Assembly: GCA_036250195.1 (NCBI GenBank)
Contig: JAVHZZ010000003.1
Location: 15,545,004-15,609,003, forward strand
Direction: 5' to 3'
Source of the DNA: Mixophyes australis
Taxonomy: Eukaryota; Chordata; Amphibia; Anura; Limnodynastidae
Length of the DNA: 64,000 nt
Shown here: piece after piece, positions 1 to 10,626 of the stretch
Numbering within the stretch: position 1 is the first letter of the stretch
Layout: each line of letters begins with the position of its first letter
Notes under the pieces: model-generated
Database searches by the model: none
Seen by the model: only the letters and a program-made list of their open reading frames with translations
Told to the model about the DNA's origin: nothing
Translations under genes and position numbers: made by a program

Positions 1-1017
1 AAAGTTTTGAGAATGGCGCAAATAGTACTTTTCACAAAGTCTGCTGCCTCAGTTTTTATGATGACAATTTGCATATATTCCAGAATCAGATGGATTACAA
101 TTATCCTAAAAACAACATTTCCACTGCATTTCAGGCCTACCACAAAAGGGCCAGTTGACATCAAGTCAGTGATTCTCTCGTTAACACAGGTGAGAGTGTT
201 GACGAGGACAAGGCTGGAGATTGCTGCTAGTAAGATTGCACCTAAATCGACCATTTATCGGATCATCAAGAACTTCAAGGAGAGAGGTTCAATAGTTGTG
301 AAAAAGGCTTCAGGGCACCCAAGAACGTCCAGCAAGTGCCAGGACCATGTCCTATAGTTGATTCAGCTGCAGGTCTGGGGCACCACCAGTCTGATGAATC
401 CCCTTTCAGATTGTTTGGGGCATCTGGATAAACGCTTGTCCGGAGAAGGAAAGGTGAGCTCTACCATCAGTCCTGCGTCATGTCAACAATAAAGCATCCT
501 GAGACCATTCATGTGTGGGGTTGCTCCTCAGCCAAGGGAATGGGCTCACTCACAATTTTGCCTAAGAACACAGCCATGAATAAAGAATGGTACCAAAACA
601 TCCTCCAAGAGCAACTTCTCCCAACCATCTAAGAACAGTTTGGTAATGAACAACGTATTTTCCAGCATGATGGAGCACCTTACCATAAGGCAAAAGTGAT
701 GACTAAGTGGCTCGGGGATCTAAACATTGAAATTTTGAGTCCATGACCAGGAAACTCCCCAGACCTTAATCCCATTGAGAACTTGTGGTCAGTATGTGGT
801 CCAGAAGTTGATTGACAGCATGCCAGGGCGAATTGCAAATATTGACTCTGCATAAATTTAATGTAATTTTCAATAAAAGCCTTTGACACTTGAAATGCTT
901 GCAATTTTACTTCAGTATACCACAGCAACATCTGGCAAAAAGGACTAAAAACACTGAAGCAGAAAACTTTGTGAAAACCAATACTTGTGTCATTCTCAAA
1001 ACTTTTGGCCATGACTG
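1..1017 (+). mobile_element. Decayed Tc1/mariner transposon, left inverted repeat cut by the window edge
   Basis: The right end (about 880-1017) finishes in the reverse complement of CAGTCATGGCCAAAAGTT, and the first bases of the window (AAAGTTTTGAGAATG) match the inner part of the same terminal repeat, so only about 12 nt of the left end are missing. A TA at 1018-1019 is the expected target site. Codons at about 160-357 read as a Tc1 transposase helix-turn-helix region (TIYRIIKNFKERGS). At about 760-795 the typical PDLNPIENLW block ahead of the last catalytic acid is present. The middle of the transposase is missing and stop codons interrupt the frame: about 1.0 kb remains of the usual 1.3-1.6 kb. 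It is a dead copy; the family call is firm. Confidence 0.9.
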
Positions 1018-2079
1018 TATATGATTAGTGTTGTGGCAGGCTATCCTCGTTAATGGCATGATTCCTTTATCCTGCACAGTTATCCTTCTATGGAAAGTTT
1101 GAGAGAGGTAAAATGCCAGAGGTATATGAAAACAAACATTGCTTTGTAGATGAACCTTGTTTCATATGCTTAACATGTGCTAACTAAAATATATGTTAAC
1201 AAAATATGATGACTACAATGTAATTTGGGATTATTTCAGGTGATTCATGATATAGCTGTCACTACTGGCTAATGACACTTCTGATTAATCTGCAGATTTC
1301 TGTCCAGCACAAATATAGGACGGCACATTTAGGCATGTGAACGTACATTTGGACTATGATAAATCTTGTGGTGTGTTCTCTATGCCCCTGAAAATGTAAC
1401 TGATATAATGGTGTATTTCTGTCTATTGCACAGTGTTGCTGTACAGCAAACTAGGCCTTTGCCTATTATAGTAGACAGTGAAGAAGCATTGGTGCTCGCA
1501 AGATTACAAGGGGGGCGGGGGTAGATCAGGTAATTAATCAATGATTACTTTACATTAGTCTTTTTAAAAAATAAAATAAAAACAAATATGTACTTAACAG
1601 AGTTGGAAAAGAACAAAATATGATAAGATATTTTCTTTCCTTCCTTTAGAGCTTTACTCATTTAAGAGGAGGTTACCTTGGCCTCGACTATGCAGCAGGA
1701 GAATACCATCTTTATTAGCATATTCCTAATATGGGGGTTGCTGTGAATGAACCAACTGTGAGAGGAAGTAGTGTAAGATGTAGTGAAGTGAGAACAGAGA
1801 TTTACTATTCAGAATAAGAGAGACACTGAAGCAGGGTAAGATCTCAGTCTCACTCCTGGTAGCAGGGTTGTGCAAGTTTGGCTGCATTTGTGTTTTACAG
1901 CCTCTGTGGGCTTGGTGACTCCCACTCAAAGCAGGATGCTATCAGATCTTGTCCCTTCCACTTAGGTAGAGTGTGAGGATGCATAATACTAGCTTCAGAT
2001 GGCAACTGTCATAAATAAATTACTGTGAGGATTCTCAACACTGGCTCCAGATGACAGATATCAGAAAACTATTCACAAT
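1018..2079. other. No gene recognised
   Basis: Mixed sequence with a G-rich run near 1510-1525 and AT-rich stretches. I see no coding motif, no terminal repeats and no RNA gene. Confidence 0.5.
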
Positions 2080-2307
2080 GACAGTGTCACGGGCACTAGG
2101 AGTCTTTGCCCAGGATATCACCAGATGATGGACTTACCAGAGTAATATAGTTGGTACTATGGTTCTCTGGTAGCAGGGTGACAACGGAACAGGAGAAACA
2201 GCAGATAGTGAGAGAATGCTCGAGGAAAGTCTATGACTAGCAGCAACTGGTAATGAGTAGATGACTGTACACGAGGAACCAGATGGACAAGGGAACGTGA
2301 GGAAAGT

Positions 2308-2575
2308 CAGTGGTCTGCGTATAGCAAGTTGTACCACTGCTGTAGTGAGGAGGAATGTCCAGGAGTAGCGAGGAGGTAGTGAGAGTCAGCGGTCTGCGTA
2401 TAGCAAGTTGTACCGCTGTCTATAGTGAAGGAATGGAATCCAGGTGAAAGTAGGTAACGGGGAAGTCAGTGGTCTGCGTATAGCAAGTTGTACCACTGCT
2501 TATGTGAGAGGATACTTGAAACTGGTGACACAGGGAACAGGAGTCAGTGGTCTGCGTCAGCAAGTTGTACCACTG
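2308..2575 (-). repeat. Array of four stem-loop units inside the solo LTR
   Basis: Four units (2308-2339, 2387-2418, 2467-2498, 2545-2575), about 80 bp apart, each have a 7-bp stem around the loop core ACAACTTGCTATACGCAG. Three have the stem CAGTGGT/ACCACTG. The unit at 2387-2418 has CAGCGGT/ACCGCTG, where both partners of one base pair have changed. The same order of stem types occurs in the other copy of this LTR at 37078-37337. The function is unknown. Confidence 0.75.
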
Positions 2576-3099
2576 CTATATATATGTGAGGAGGGGCACG
2601 AGGAGATGAATGTAAAGCAGAGTATACACGGGGCACACAGAACTTGATCCCACGATGATATCCACAATACAACGATAACTGACAAGCACTGCTTGAAGTA
2701 TACAAAGTCACAATAGCTATCCAGGCAATAGGAAACAAAGTCAATGGTAACAATAGCTTCAATGGATAGGAGGCTCTGGAGGAGAACACAACTCTGTCCA
2801 GATGGATATGCAATACACAAGCAAAGTCAATGGAAAGTATGCATACCGCGGTTCAGGAGAGCAGGCTGTCAGAGAGACGTGCAGGGATACCTGAACGGCT
2901 GAAGGCCGGCAGGAGGAGAGACCACTGGAGGATGGAAGCGGTAATCAGGTTGGTGCAGCGCACGGCAGGTAATCCAGAATCAACTAAGCAATACTCAGGA
3001 AGCAGTAGTAAGTGGAACTGGAAACATGAAGAACACGGGAGAGTTGAGGCTGTCTGGTATCCAGTAGTAGAGGTGGAGGCAGCGGAGAGCTGACACGAT

Positions 3100-3545
3100 A
3101 ACCCCAGGAGAGTTGAGACGATCAGGAACTCTGTAGTAGTAACGGAGGCAGCGGATAGGAATCAGCTGAGTGCAGGCACGATGAACACAGGAGATTTGAA
3201 GTGAACAGGAACTCTGTACTAGTAACGGAGGCAGCGGATAGGAAGCAGCTGAATGCAGGCACGATAAACACAGGAGAGTTGAAGTGAACAGGAACTCTGT
3301 AGTAGTAACGGAGGCAGCGGATAGGAATCAGCTGAGTGCAGGCACGATGAACACAGGAGAGTTGAAGTGAACAGGAACTCTGTAGTAGTAACGGAGGCAG
3401 CGGATAGGAATCAGCTGAATGCAGGCACGATGAACACAGGAGAGTTGAAGTGAACAGGAGCTCTGTAGTAGTAACGGAGGCAGCGGATAGGAATCAGCTG
3501 AGTGCAGGCACGAGGAACACAGGAGAGTTGAAGTGGTCTGGAAAC
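3100..3545 (-). repeat. Minisatellite inside the solo LTR, unit about 83 bp
   Basis: About five imperfect tandem units contain GGAGGCAGCGGATAGGAATC, CTGAGTGCAGGCACGA and GAACACAGGAGAGTTGAAGT in fixed order. The homologous array in the sister LTR is at about 35870-36310. Confidence 0.85.
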
Positions 3546-3824
3546 AACAATAGCAGTAAACAGGAATCAGCAGGAGCTGAATACACGAGGAACACAGGAA
3601 CACCTTCAGAGGCTCATGGGGAATGAGACTCCAAGATCAGGCAACCAGGTAATGATCACAGGTGGTTTAAATAGGGAGGGTTGCCTGATCTTCCAATCAA
3701 TTAAAAGCAACAGGTACTGAAGGCTTGATAAGGGCTGCACATGCGCAGACCCTCAGGATGGCGGATGGCCACGGTTCCTGAACACACGGGAAATGGCACT
3801 CACAGTCCAGTGAGTAACAGACAG

Positions 3825-4410
3825 CTACAAACATCTTCTCTCAATTCCTGTAATCAGCACTCTGCTAAGAACTGCAGTCTAGCTAGTCACCTCATGTGGA
3901 CTGAATGAGCCTTTAAATATTGACAAGTATTGAAAAATAGAAGACATTAGAATATAAAAAAAAATTTGCGAATAGTCAGACAGCAAAAGCACACTATTTT
4001 CCTATTGAATAAAAGGGTGTTTGCGGGTGAGATTCATTAGCAGCTGCACCACACAATAAAGCGCTTTATATTATTATAGCTAATCTTTTCTACTATTCAA
4101 TACTTGTCAATTTTGGAAGGATAATTCAAAGACATCTATATTAAAAAAGGGTGTTTGCATGTGAGGGTCAGCAGCAGCTACATACCCCAAAAAAAGTAAA
4201 AAGGGTGTTTTTGTCTTTGACTCAGAGTAACACAACCCCCCAAGAAAATATAAAAGTTGTTTGTTAGAAGTATATTGTGGAGCAGTGTCCTAAGTATTGT
4301 AAGATAACATTCCTTCCTTTCCCTGTCTAATTGGGTGTTCCCCTGATGTGGTGGCAGGCATTTATAAGTAGCTCCAATTTGTTCAAGTAACATTACTCCT
4401 CTTGGCAACC
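3825..4410. other. Unassigned AT-rich stretch with an inverted repeat and three imperfect direct repeats
   Basis: The segments at 3913-3942 and 4083-4113 are inverted copies of ATTGACAAGTATTGAA-type sequence. The motif AAAAGGGTGTTTGC, followed by a TGAG...CAGCAGCT block, recurs at about 4012, 4145 and 4196. It may be terminal or subterminal sequence of an unrecognised DNA transposon, perhaps the hAT element downstream, but no end could be fixed. Confidence 0.4.
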
Positions 4411-4743
4411 ATCATCATCATCCTCTATTTATTTATATAGCGCCACTAATTCTGCAGTGCTGTACAGAGAGCTCATTCACGTCAGTCCCTGCCCCATTGG
4501 AGTTTACAATCTAAATCTGAAAACATACACACCTACAGACTAAGAGAGATTAAGGGAAATTTAATAGCAGCCAATTAACCTACTAGTATGTTTTTGGAGT
4601 GTGGGAGGAAACCGGAGCACCCGAAGGAAACCCACGCAAACACGAGGAGAACATACAAACTCCACACAGATAAGGCCATGGTCGGGAATCAAACTCATGA
4701 CCCCAGTGCTGTGAGGCAGAAGTGCTAACCACTAAGCCACTCT
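4411..4743 (-). mobile_element. tRNA-headed SINE with GAT-rich tail
   Basis: Read on the minus strand it begins with a tRNA-like head (GTGGCTTAGTGGTTAGCACT, then a B-box-like GAGTTTGATTCCCGACC) and ends in a conserved 3' block (GGCGCTATATAAATAAAT) followed by GAT repeats. Other copies lie at 15194-15556 (full length) and 12871-13045 (3' half). Confidence 0.85.
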
Positions 4744-4824
4744 ACAGATCAGGAGCTGCCCAGTACTGGCAATAGTACTTCTGTTACGTCCTATACTAGT
4801 AAAAAAGGTAATACAGGAAGAAAG

Positions 4825-5025
4825 ATGCCGAAAGTGTCCTCAAAATCCAAACACTATTTGTCAAATTCAATCTCAAAGAAAACATCAGCTCTTGGTGTAA
4901 TGAGCAGGATTAAGGGCGAAATTTATGATGAATGTGGTAATTTTCCCAAAGAAAGGAAAATAGCTAACATCCCATACCTCCCACAGTGGCAAAACAAGGA
5001 TCAGATTATGGCCACATGTTTCTAG
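4825..5025 (+). pseudogene. Short open frame upstream of the hAT element, possibly its N-terminal coding part
   Basis: A 66-codon open frame rich in K and S begins MPKVSSKSKHYLSNS. It lies just before the LTR retrotransposon at 5114, and the sequence that resumes after that insertion (7858 on) leads into an acidic segment and a BED-finger-like segment. It could therefore be the start of the hAT protein. I recognise no domain in it, and the link is by position only. Confidence 0.3.
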
Positions 5026-5113
5026 TGCTGGTACTGGTAGACATAATAGAAATACCACTGCAAAACAGAGTGCCCAGAATGGTCATACATTAACTTCTCA
5101 TGCACCACCTTGT

Positions 5114-5622
5114 TGTAACGACCGGCCTCCTGGACTTTATTATTTGTGGTTCTTTTATGTGTTGCAGCAGTACCTCTATTTACCAGAGGTGCTGCTATTG
5201 TGCCTTACTTGTTTGTATCAGGGGATAACCTGCCCTGTAATTATTCCTTGCACCTGGGTGTGTCCCTTCTTAAACCTGTCATTCCCAGCATACACTGTTG
5301 GTTATTGTTGTCACATCCTGATGTTACACTCTGTGGTCACTTCCTCCTGTTGTGCTCCTGGATTTATGCTGCTTGAGATCTATCTCAACATACATTCTGC
5401 TAACCTGTTTCATCTGTGAACCTGGGACTTACCTGTGCATTTCCCTATACTTGTTGCCTGGAATCGTTCCTCACCTCCCATTTACCTGCAACTGCTGTAT
5501 ATCTGGTATTTTCTGCAAGCTTATTATTACATCATCTTTTCATACTCTCCAGCAATAAACATTGTATGTTTTTTCACCTTATCCATGGCTCCTTGGCTGT
5601 ATTCCTACATTGATTCGTGACA
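5114..5622 (+). repeat. 5' LTR of the gag-only element
   Basis: Starts TGTAACGACCGG and ends GATTCGTGACA. AATAAACATTGTATG near 5555 holds a likely polyadenylation signal. Open frames here are chance frames. Confidence 0.88.
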
Positions 5623-5720
5623 GTATAACCAGCCCAAAAAAACAGCTTAGGAGTCAGGTGAAAGTTTTTTATTCTGGGACCTTTTTGTTCTGCAATCAAT
5701 TTTTTATTTATTTTTGGAAC

Positions 5721-7120
5721 ATGTCTGCTTTACCAGCTTTTGAATTGCCACAGCTACAGGCATTACAAATGGACATAATCCTGCTATGCTCCCAGCTGGA
5801 TAAATTTTCTACCTTGCTTATGGAGCCACTCAGGAGGCTGTCAGACTCTGTCTCTTCTAATGCAGAAGCAGGTGATTTATCTCCACCAACCCCCTTTCTG
5901 CTGTGGAATCTGTGCAAGCAGCACCTCGTAATTGTGCTCCTACAAATTTGCCATTTACTAAGAACTATGGCTTAACCAATTCCCGGTTCACAGGTGGTCC
6001 ACGCCCCCATCTTTTCGAAGAGGAGTGGCGGTGCAGAATAAAAAACAAATTGTTTCTGTACTGTGCCAGCAATGAGCACTTCTTACAGGACTGTCCTATC
6101 TGTAGACCACGTCAGCCTACTGATCCATCCCCTGTTGCTTCCTCTCTGCATTCCAAAATTGTTTATGCTCCACCAATTCTGTTCTCGGGGATGAGACCCA
6201 ATCTGCTAACTCCAGCCACCTGTCCTGAGGCGCCAGCTCCAGCCGCCTGTCCTGAGGCGCCAGCTCCAGTTCCGAGTCTTCAGCCGCTGTCTCCAGTTCC
6301 AAGTATTCAGCCGCTGTCTCCAGTTCAGAGTCTTCAGCCCCTGTCTCTGTTCTAGAGCTACAGTCCACTCCAGAGGGGGCGCTGCCCTTACAGTCCACTC
6401 CAGAGGGAATGCTGCCATTACAGTCCGCTTCAGAAAGGGCCCTGTCTCTCCAGCCCACAGCCCGAGTTGCCTGTCCATGTGGTTTGGCCTGAGTTGCCTG
6501 CCCATGCGGTTCAGCCCGAGTTGCCTGTCCATGCGGTTCAGCCCGAGTTACAACTTGGTGCTGTCTGCTCTGAGGCTTCTCACAGCGCTGTCTGCTCTAA
6601 AGCTTCTCACAGCGCTGTACCTGCCAAGTCATCCACCCAATCCGGACCTCCTGCCAAGTCATACGCCCAGTCCGGGCTGTCTTCTACCAAGGGTGTCCTG
6701 CTCGAGTCCCCAGGGACGTATATTCAACCCAAGCTGACCCAGTCTTGTGCTAAATCAAATTCATTCCCTGTTCCAGATTTTCAGCCACCTACCTTCAATG
6801 GGAACATACAGCAATTTAATGCTCTTATTAAATTTTGTGTATCTTATTTTCCATCGGTACCTGACCTCCTAGATAACCAACGAAGGCAAGTGTATTACCT
6901 GTTATCCAACTTTACAGGAAGAGCTCTGGAATGGGCCAGCTCCTTTATTGAGATCAGAGAACCCATCCTTTCTGATTTACAACTTTTTGGTGAGGCAGTG
7001 TTCAAAGAATTTGCTCCAGCACTTGTCAGCGGTACTCCCTGCATGTCTTCTGTGCCATCTTCTTTGTCTCCAGTTGCCCAACCCTTGAGGCTATCTGCAT
7101 GTTGTATTCAGTTTGAGTAA
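5721..7120 (+). pseudogene. Gag-like protein of the pol-less LTR element: N-terminal helix, zinc knuckle, repeats, then capsid-like domain
   Basis: The start at 5721 (MSALPAFELPQLQ) is the first ATG with gag-like N-terminal sequence (LQALQMDIILLCSQLDKFST, a probable coiled coil). One frameshift near 5890-5905 moves the frame; from 5903 it is open to 7120 except for one TAG at 6353-6355. At about 6052-6100 a degenerate zinc knuckle (YCASNEHFLQDC) has Phe where the first Cys should be. Next come proline-rich repeats (PEAPAPAACPEAPAP, then LPVHAVQPE units). At about 6767-7020 there is a capsid-like block (FNGNIQQFNALIKFC, LLSNFTGRALEWA) of the sushi/Mart type. A KKKAKKKKGKKKRG stretch lies just past the stop. 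The normal Ty3/Gypsy order is capsid then knuckle; here it is reversed. The frame is nearly intact. Confidence 0.75.
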
Positions 7121-7338
7121 TCCTGTGTCCCTAAAAAGAAAGCAAAGAAAAAGAAAGGTAAAAAGAAGAGAGGTGTGACTTCGGGATTTCTGCATTCCTT
7201 GGACATGGTTCCCGTACCTTCTCTGTCCATGGATGAGGATTTCTCCACTACATGCCCGATAGTGGACTATGACTCTGACACTTTCAAACACTTTTGGTGA
7301 TTTAGGAGACTGGAATCCGCCCTTAAGGGAGGGGGTAC

Positions 7339-7852
7339 TGTACTGACCGGCCTCCTGGACTTTTGGACTTTATTATTTGTGGTTCTTTTATGTGTTGCAG
7401 CAGTACCTCTATTAACCAGAGGTGCTGCTATTGTGCCTTACTTGTTTGTATCAGGGGTTATTCTGCCCTGTAATTATTCCTTGCACCTGGGTGTGTCCCT
7501 TCTTAAACCTGTCATTCCCAGCATACACTGCTGGTTATTGTTGTCACATCCTGATGTTACACTCTGTGGTCACTTCCTCCTGTTGTGCTCCTGGATTTAT
7601 GCTGCTTGAGATCTATCTCAACATACATTCTGCTGACCTGTTTCTTCTGTGAACCTGGGACTTACCTGTGCATTTCCCTGTACTTGCTGCCTGGAATCGT
7701 TGCTCACCCATTTACCTGCAACTGCTGTATATCTGGTATTTTCTGCAAGCTTATTATTACATCATCTGTTCATACTCTCCAGCAATAAACATTGTATGTT
7801 TTTTCACCTTATCCATGGCTCCTTGGCTGTATTCCTACATTGATTCGTGGCA
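7339..7852 (+). repeat. 3' LTR of the gag-only element
   Basis: Starts TGTACTGACCGG and ends GATTCGTGGCA. It is collinear with 5114-5622 but carries an 8-bp duplication (TTTTGGAC) near its start. Confidence 0.88.
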
Positions 7853-8129
7853 CTTGTCTCTTAAAGTGTATGTCTGTCACTGTCACCTCCAAAACAGCCA
7901 AATCAATGCCTGAAAATAATACATAGGCTAAAGAACAACTTGGGCACACACAGAATTCTGAGGATAGTCTACGCCATCCATGAGTGCTATATGTGAGTCT
8001 GATGTTTCAGATTTTGACACTGTCATTATTGAACAGTCTCCTTCCAAAATGTCCTAAACCATTTGGAAATTTCAGGATGAGTAGTAGTACTAGAACTGAT
8101 GCTGATTTACACTTAGAAATTGAGGAGGC

Positions 8130-8529
8130 TACTTAGGAAGTTGCATATGTACGAGAAGATGAGGGGGATAATTGTGAATCTGAAAATGAACGTGTTGTAC
8201 TTGAAGGAAATAATGTGGAGGAGGAGGATGATTGTGTTGAAGTAATGCAACCACCAGTGGTACCACCTCATGCCAATGATAAGTGCATTTTCATGCCAGG
8301 TCAGAAGACGAAAAAAAGGGCCGCTCCAGTTTGTAAATATTTTTATCTAAACCCAGCCAACAGTTGTCAAGGCTTCTGTAGCCTTTGTCGTGCCAAAAAA
8401 TGTAGAGGTAGGAACGTTGATAATCTGGTCAACTCCTCCCGGATACGTCATTTGCAGCAATCAAGATATAAGCGCAAAGGGGATTTGGGTATAATAGTAG
8501 AATGTAAGTGTCTTTTGTTACTAAAATAG
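8130..8529 (+). pseudogene. hAT transposon N-terminal coding segment: acidic region and BED-finger-like domain
   Basis: After an acidic stretch (about 8150-8240: EDEGDNCESENERVV, VEEEDDCVEV) the frame 8215-8529 reads KKRAAPVCKYFYLNP, then CSLCRAKK and SSRIRHLQQ. This fits the BED zinc-finger pattern (aromatic KYF, CxxC, later H) at the N-terminus of ZBED/hAT transposases, though spacing is loose. A GTAAGT at about 8502 could be a donor splice site. An in-frame stop near 8134 blocks the upstream frame. The catalytic part resumes at about 10600 after a Penelope-like insertion. The BED finger normally binds the transposon ends. Confidence 0.6.
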
Positions 8530-8589
8530 GGATCGATAACCTGTATGCACACATTTATTAAACAAAACTCACACACTGGATAAAATCCT

Positions 8590-10490
8590 GTTTATGCTCT
8601 TTCTATGATGGATATGAATAGCTGCCGGCATCTTAGGTATATAAAGGTTCTGACTCTACTCCTTCTCTGCTTAGTTGTTCCAAAGAGACCTCCAGGGTTC
8701 TTCTGGTCTGTAAAGCCCAGTGTAAAGCCCTTTCAGAATTTCTTTTCCGGCAGTGATGCAAAGCACCCGTCTTCTGCTGAGATGGTCATGGAACGCAGGT
8801 GAAACGCAATCAAGTTCCTGTTAGTGTGGTAGCCTATGAGAGCCAAAACACCTCTGTTGTTGTGTATTCTGACGAGTTTCGTCCATAAGGACTTTATAAA
8901 AAATTAATGGTTGTTCCTTCTGCCTCCATTTAAACCATTAATATTTCAATAACTTTATTAACAAATACCATTTTAAAATGTATTAATATAAATCCATTTT
9001 GTTTTTGTCTGGTTTCTTTTAAAATTAATAGTGCATAGAGGTATTCTAACATTGTGTTTTAAATGTAAATTATATCTGCAGATACATTTGTTTTATTGCT
9101 ATTTGTAAAATAATAGATATTTCGTTAAAACAATAAATACATGTTAAAATTATTATTTCCTATAACTCTTTATAAATATCATGAAAAAGGCCATAGGTCA
9201 AATTCTAAATTTAGACCTAATGGTTTTAAAGTTTTAAGTTTATATATGTGTTCGGTTTCTATCTTAGACATGGTTACAATTGCCTCCCCTCCAGTTTTTT
9301 GGCACATATTTGATGCCCAAAAAAGTAAAAGATCATGATTGTGTTTCTCTAAAAAATGATTATATACGCCGTGTGTAGTAACACCTTTCTTTATATATTG
9401 GATGAGTTCCAGTATTCAAATCTCTAATTTCCTTTTTCTCCGGCCACATATTGAAGGCCACATGGGCATTCCACTAGGTAAAAGACCCCTTCAGTGTTGC
9501 AATTCAGCATTTCTTTGATCTTAAATATTTGCCAGGTTGTTGTATTAGTGTAGGTGGTAATTAATTAGTTGATCTTTCTTTTAAATTTTTACAACCTGCA
9601 TGTGTTGTGCAATGATAAAAACCATTTGATGTACTGGAATTTTTGTATGAGGTATAAAGTGGTTAACGTGTTTTTTAAGTTATCTGCCTTTCTAAACACA
9701 AATTTTGGATTTTTTGGGTAATGGATTTTAAATTAAAAATTTTCATCATACTGTAAAATGTGCCAGTGTTTTTCAAATATCTTCTTGATGGTTCAGTAAT
9801 TACTACTAAATTTTGTAACAAAGACAGTTTCGAAATCCCTTGGTTTTGTCTTATTCTTATATGTTTCAAGACTTTTTCTATCCATCACTTTAACATCCTC
9901 GAATGCTTTCTGTACCACTGATTTATTATATTTTCTTTCTACAAATTTTCACATCAGACTTTCTCCTCGGTGAATATACTTAATAGGATTGGAACAATTT
10001 CTTTTTTTTCTTCTGAATTGTCTCTTATGTAAATTTCTTACCCACAGTGGGTGATTATTGCTATCTGCAGGTAGTTAATTATTACAATCTAATGGTTTTG
10101 TAAAAGTATGTGTCATGATTTTTCCTTCTTTTATATACACTTCTAAGTTCAAACACTGTATCATTGACTAACTTATGTTGGCTGTAAATTACGAATTAAT
10201 TTAAATCCTGATGATCTGACTGAGAAAATGGTCTAATGTGGATATTTCACAATTTCATATAAAGAAAATATCATCTATAAACCAGTACCAACATATAAGT
10301 TTATTTGTATACTCTTCATTAGACCAAATGGTATCCTCTGTCCATTGCCATATGAACAGGTTTGCGTAACTTGGTGCAAATCGAGTTCCCATCGCAGTCC
10401 CTTTGTCATTTGCAGCAAATTCATTCAAGTCGTGTTTACAAAAGTGGCAAATTGTGTATAGTAGCAAGCAGCCCAGCATCAACTAGCAGC
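8590..10490 (-). pseudogene. Decayed Penelope-like retroelement (RT plus GIY-YIG endonuclease fragment)
   Basis: On the minus strand, 10482-10255 reads GTAMGTRFAPSYANLF followed by FIDDIFFI, which are the Penelope-type RT palm motifs (GTAMGT...ANLF and the YIDD-like catalytic box, here FIDD). Further along, about 10020-9850 gives RRKKRNCSNPIKYIHRGESL, and 9869-9675 gives KNTGTFYSMMK and KIQNLCLE, matching the usual RT C-terminal linker. At about 9490-9430 GVFYLVECPCGLQYV matches the start of the GIY-YIG endonuclease of these elements. Several frameshifts and stops make it a dead copy. It is truncated at its 5' end (missing the RT N-terminus) and separates the two parts of the hAT gene. The 3' end is uncertain. 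Confidence 0.82.
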
Positions 10491-10626
10491 TGAATGGAGA
10501 GACAATCCTCACTGACGTCAACACCTTCATCATCAAACCTCCTCATTATTAGTATGTAGTCCAGCATCCAATTTTCAAATTCCAAATGACTCCCCTAATG
10601 CAATCCATGATTTCCAAGAAACATCC

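Larger units (their letters stand above)
2085..3819 (-). mobile_element. Solo LTR, 1,735 bp, TSD GACAG
   Basis: Read on the minus strand this is the same LTR family as 35528-37552. It runs from a TGTTACTCA-like start (at 3819) to GTGACA (at 2085), and the direct repeat GACAG flanks it exactly at 2080-2084 and 3820-3824. The family match continues throughout: AGGGCTGCACATGCGCAGAC near 3732, the minisatellite at about 3100-3545, and the stem-loop array at 2308-2575. No internal gag/pol or second LTR lies next to it, so it is a recombined solo LTR. Open frames inside it (for example 2444-2647 and 3328-3603) are products of its repeats, not genes. Confidence 0.88.
5114..7852 (+). mobile_element. 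Complete LTR retrotransposon with gag only (no pol), TSD CTTGT
   Basis: Two near-identical LTRs (5114-5622 and 7339-7852) flank 1.7 kb of internal sequence, and CTTGT repeats exactly on both sides (5109-5113, 7853-7857). By eye the LTRs differ at about 15 positions plus small indels, so the insertion is moderately old. The 3' LTR is preceded by a purine tract (AAGGGAGGGGG). Internal sequence encodes a gag-like frame only; no protease, RT, RNase H or integrase motif was found, so it would depend on another element for movement. The sequence after the 5' LTR (GTATAACCAGCCCAAAA) resembles the same position in the Ty3/Gypsy element at 61026, suggesting a possible partner type. It sits inside the older hAT transposon. 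Confidence 0.9.

Noticed and set aside
3328..3603. Cys/Leu-rich repeated peptide
   Set aside because: It is a minisatellite inside a solo LTR; the repeat keeps the frame open.
5144..5620. Hydrophobic overlapping open frames that look like a membrane protein
   Set aside because: They lie wholly in an LTR and recur in the second LTR in several frames at once; T-rich codons give the hydrophobic look.
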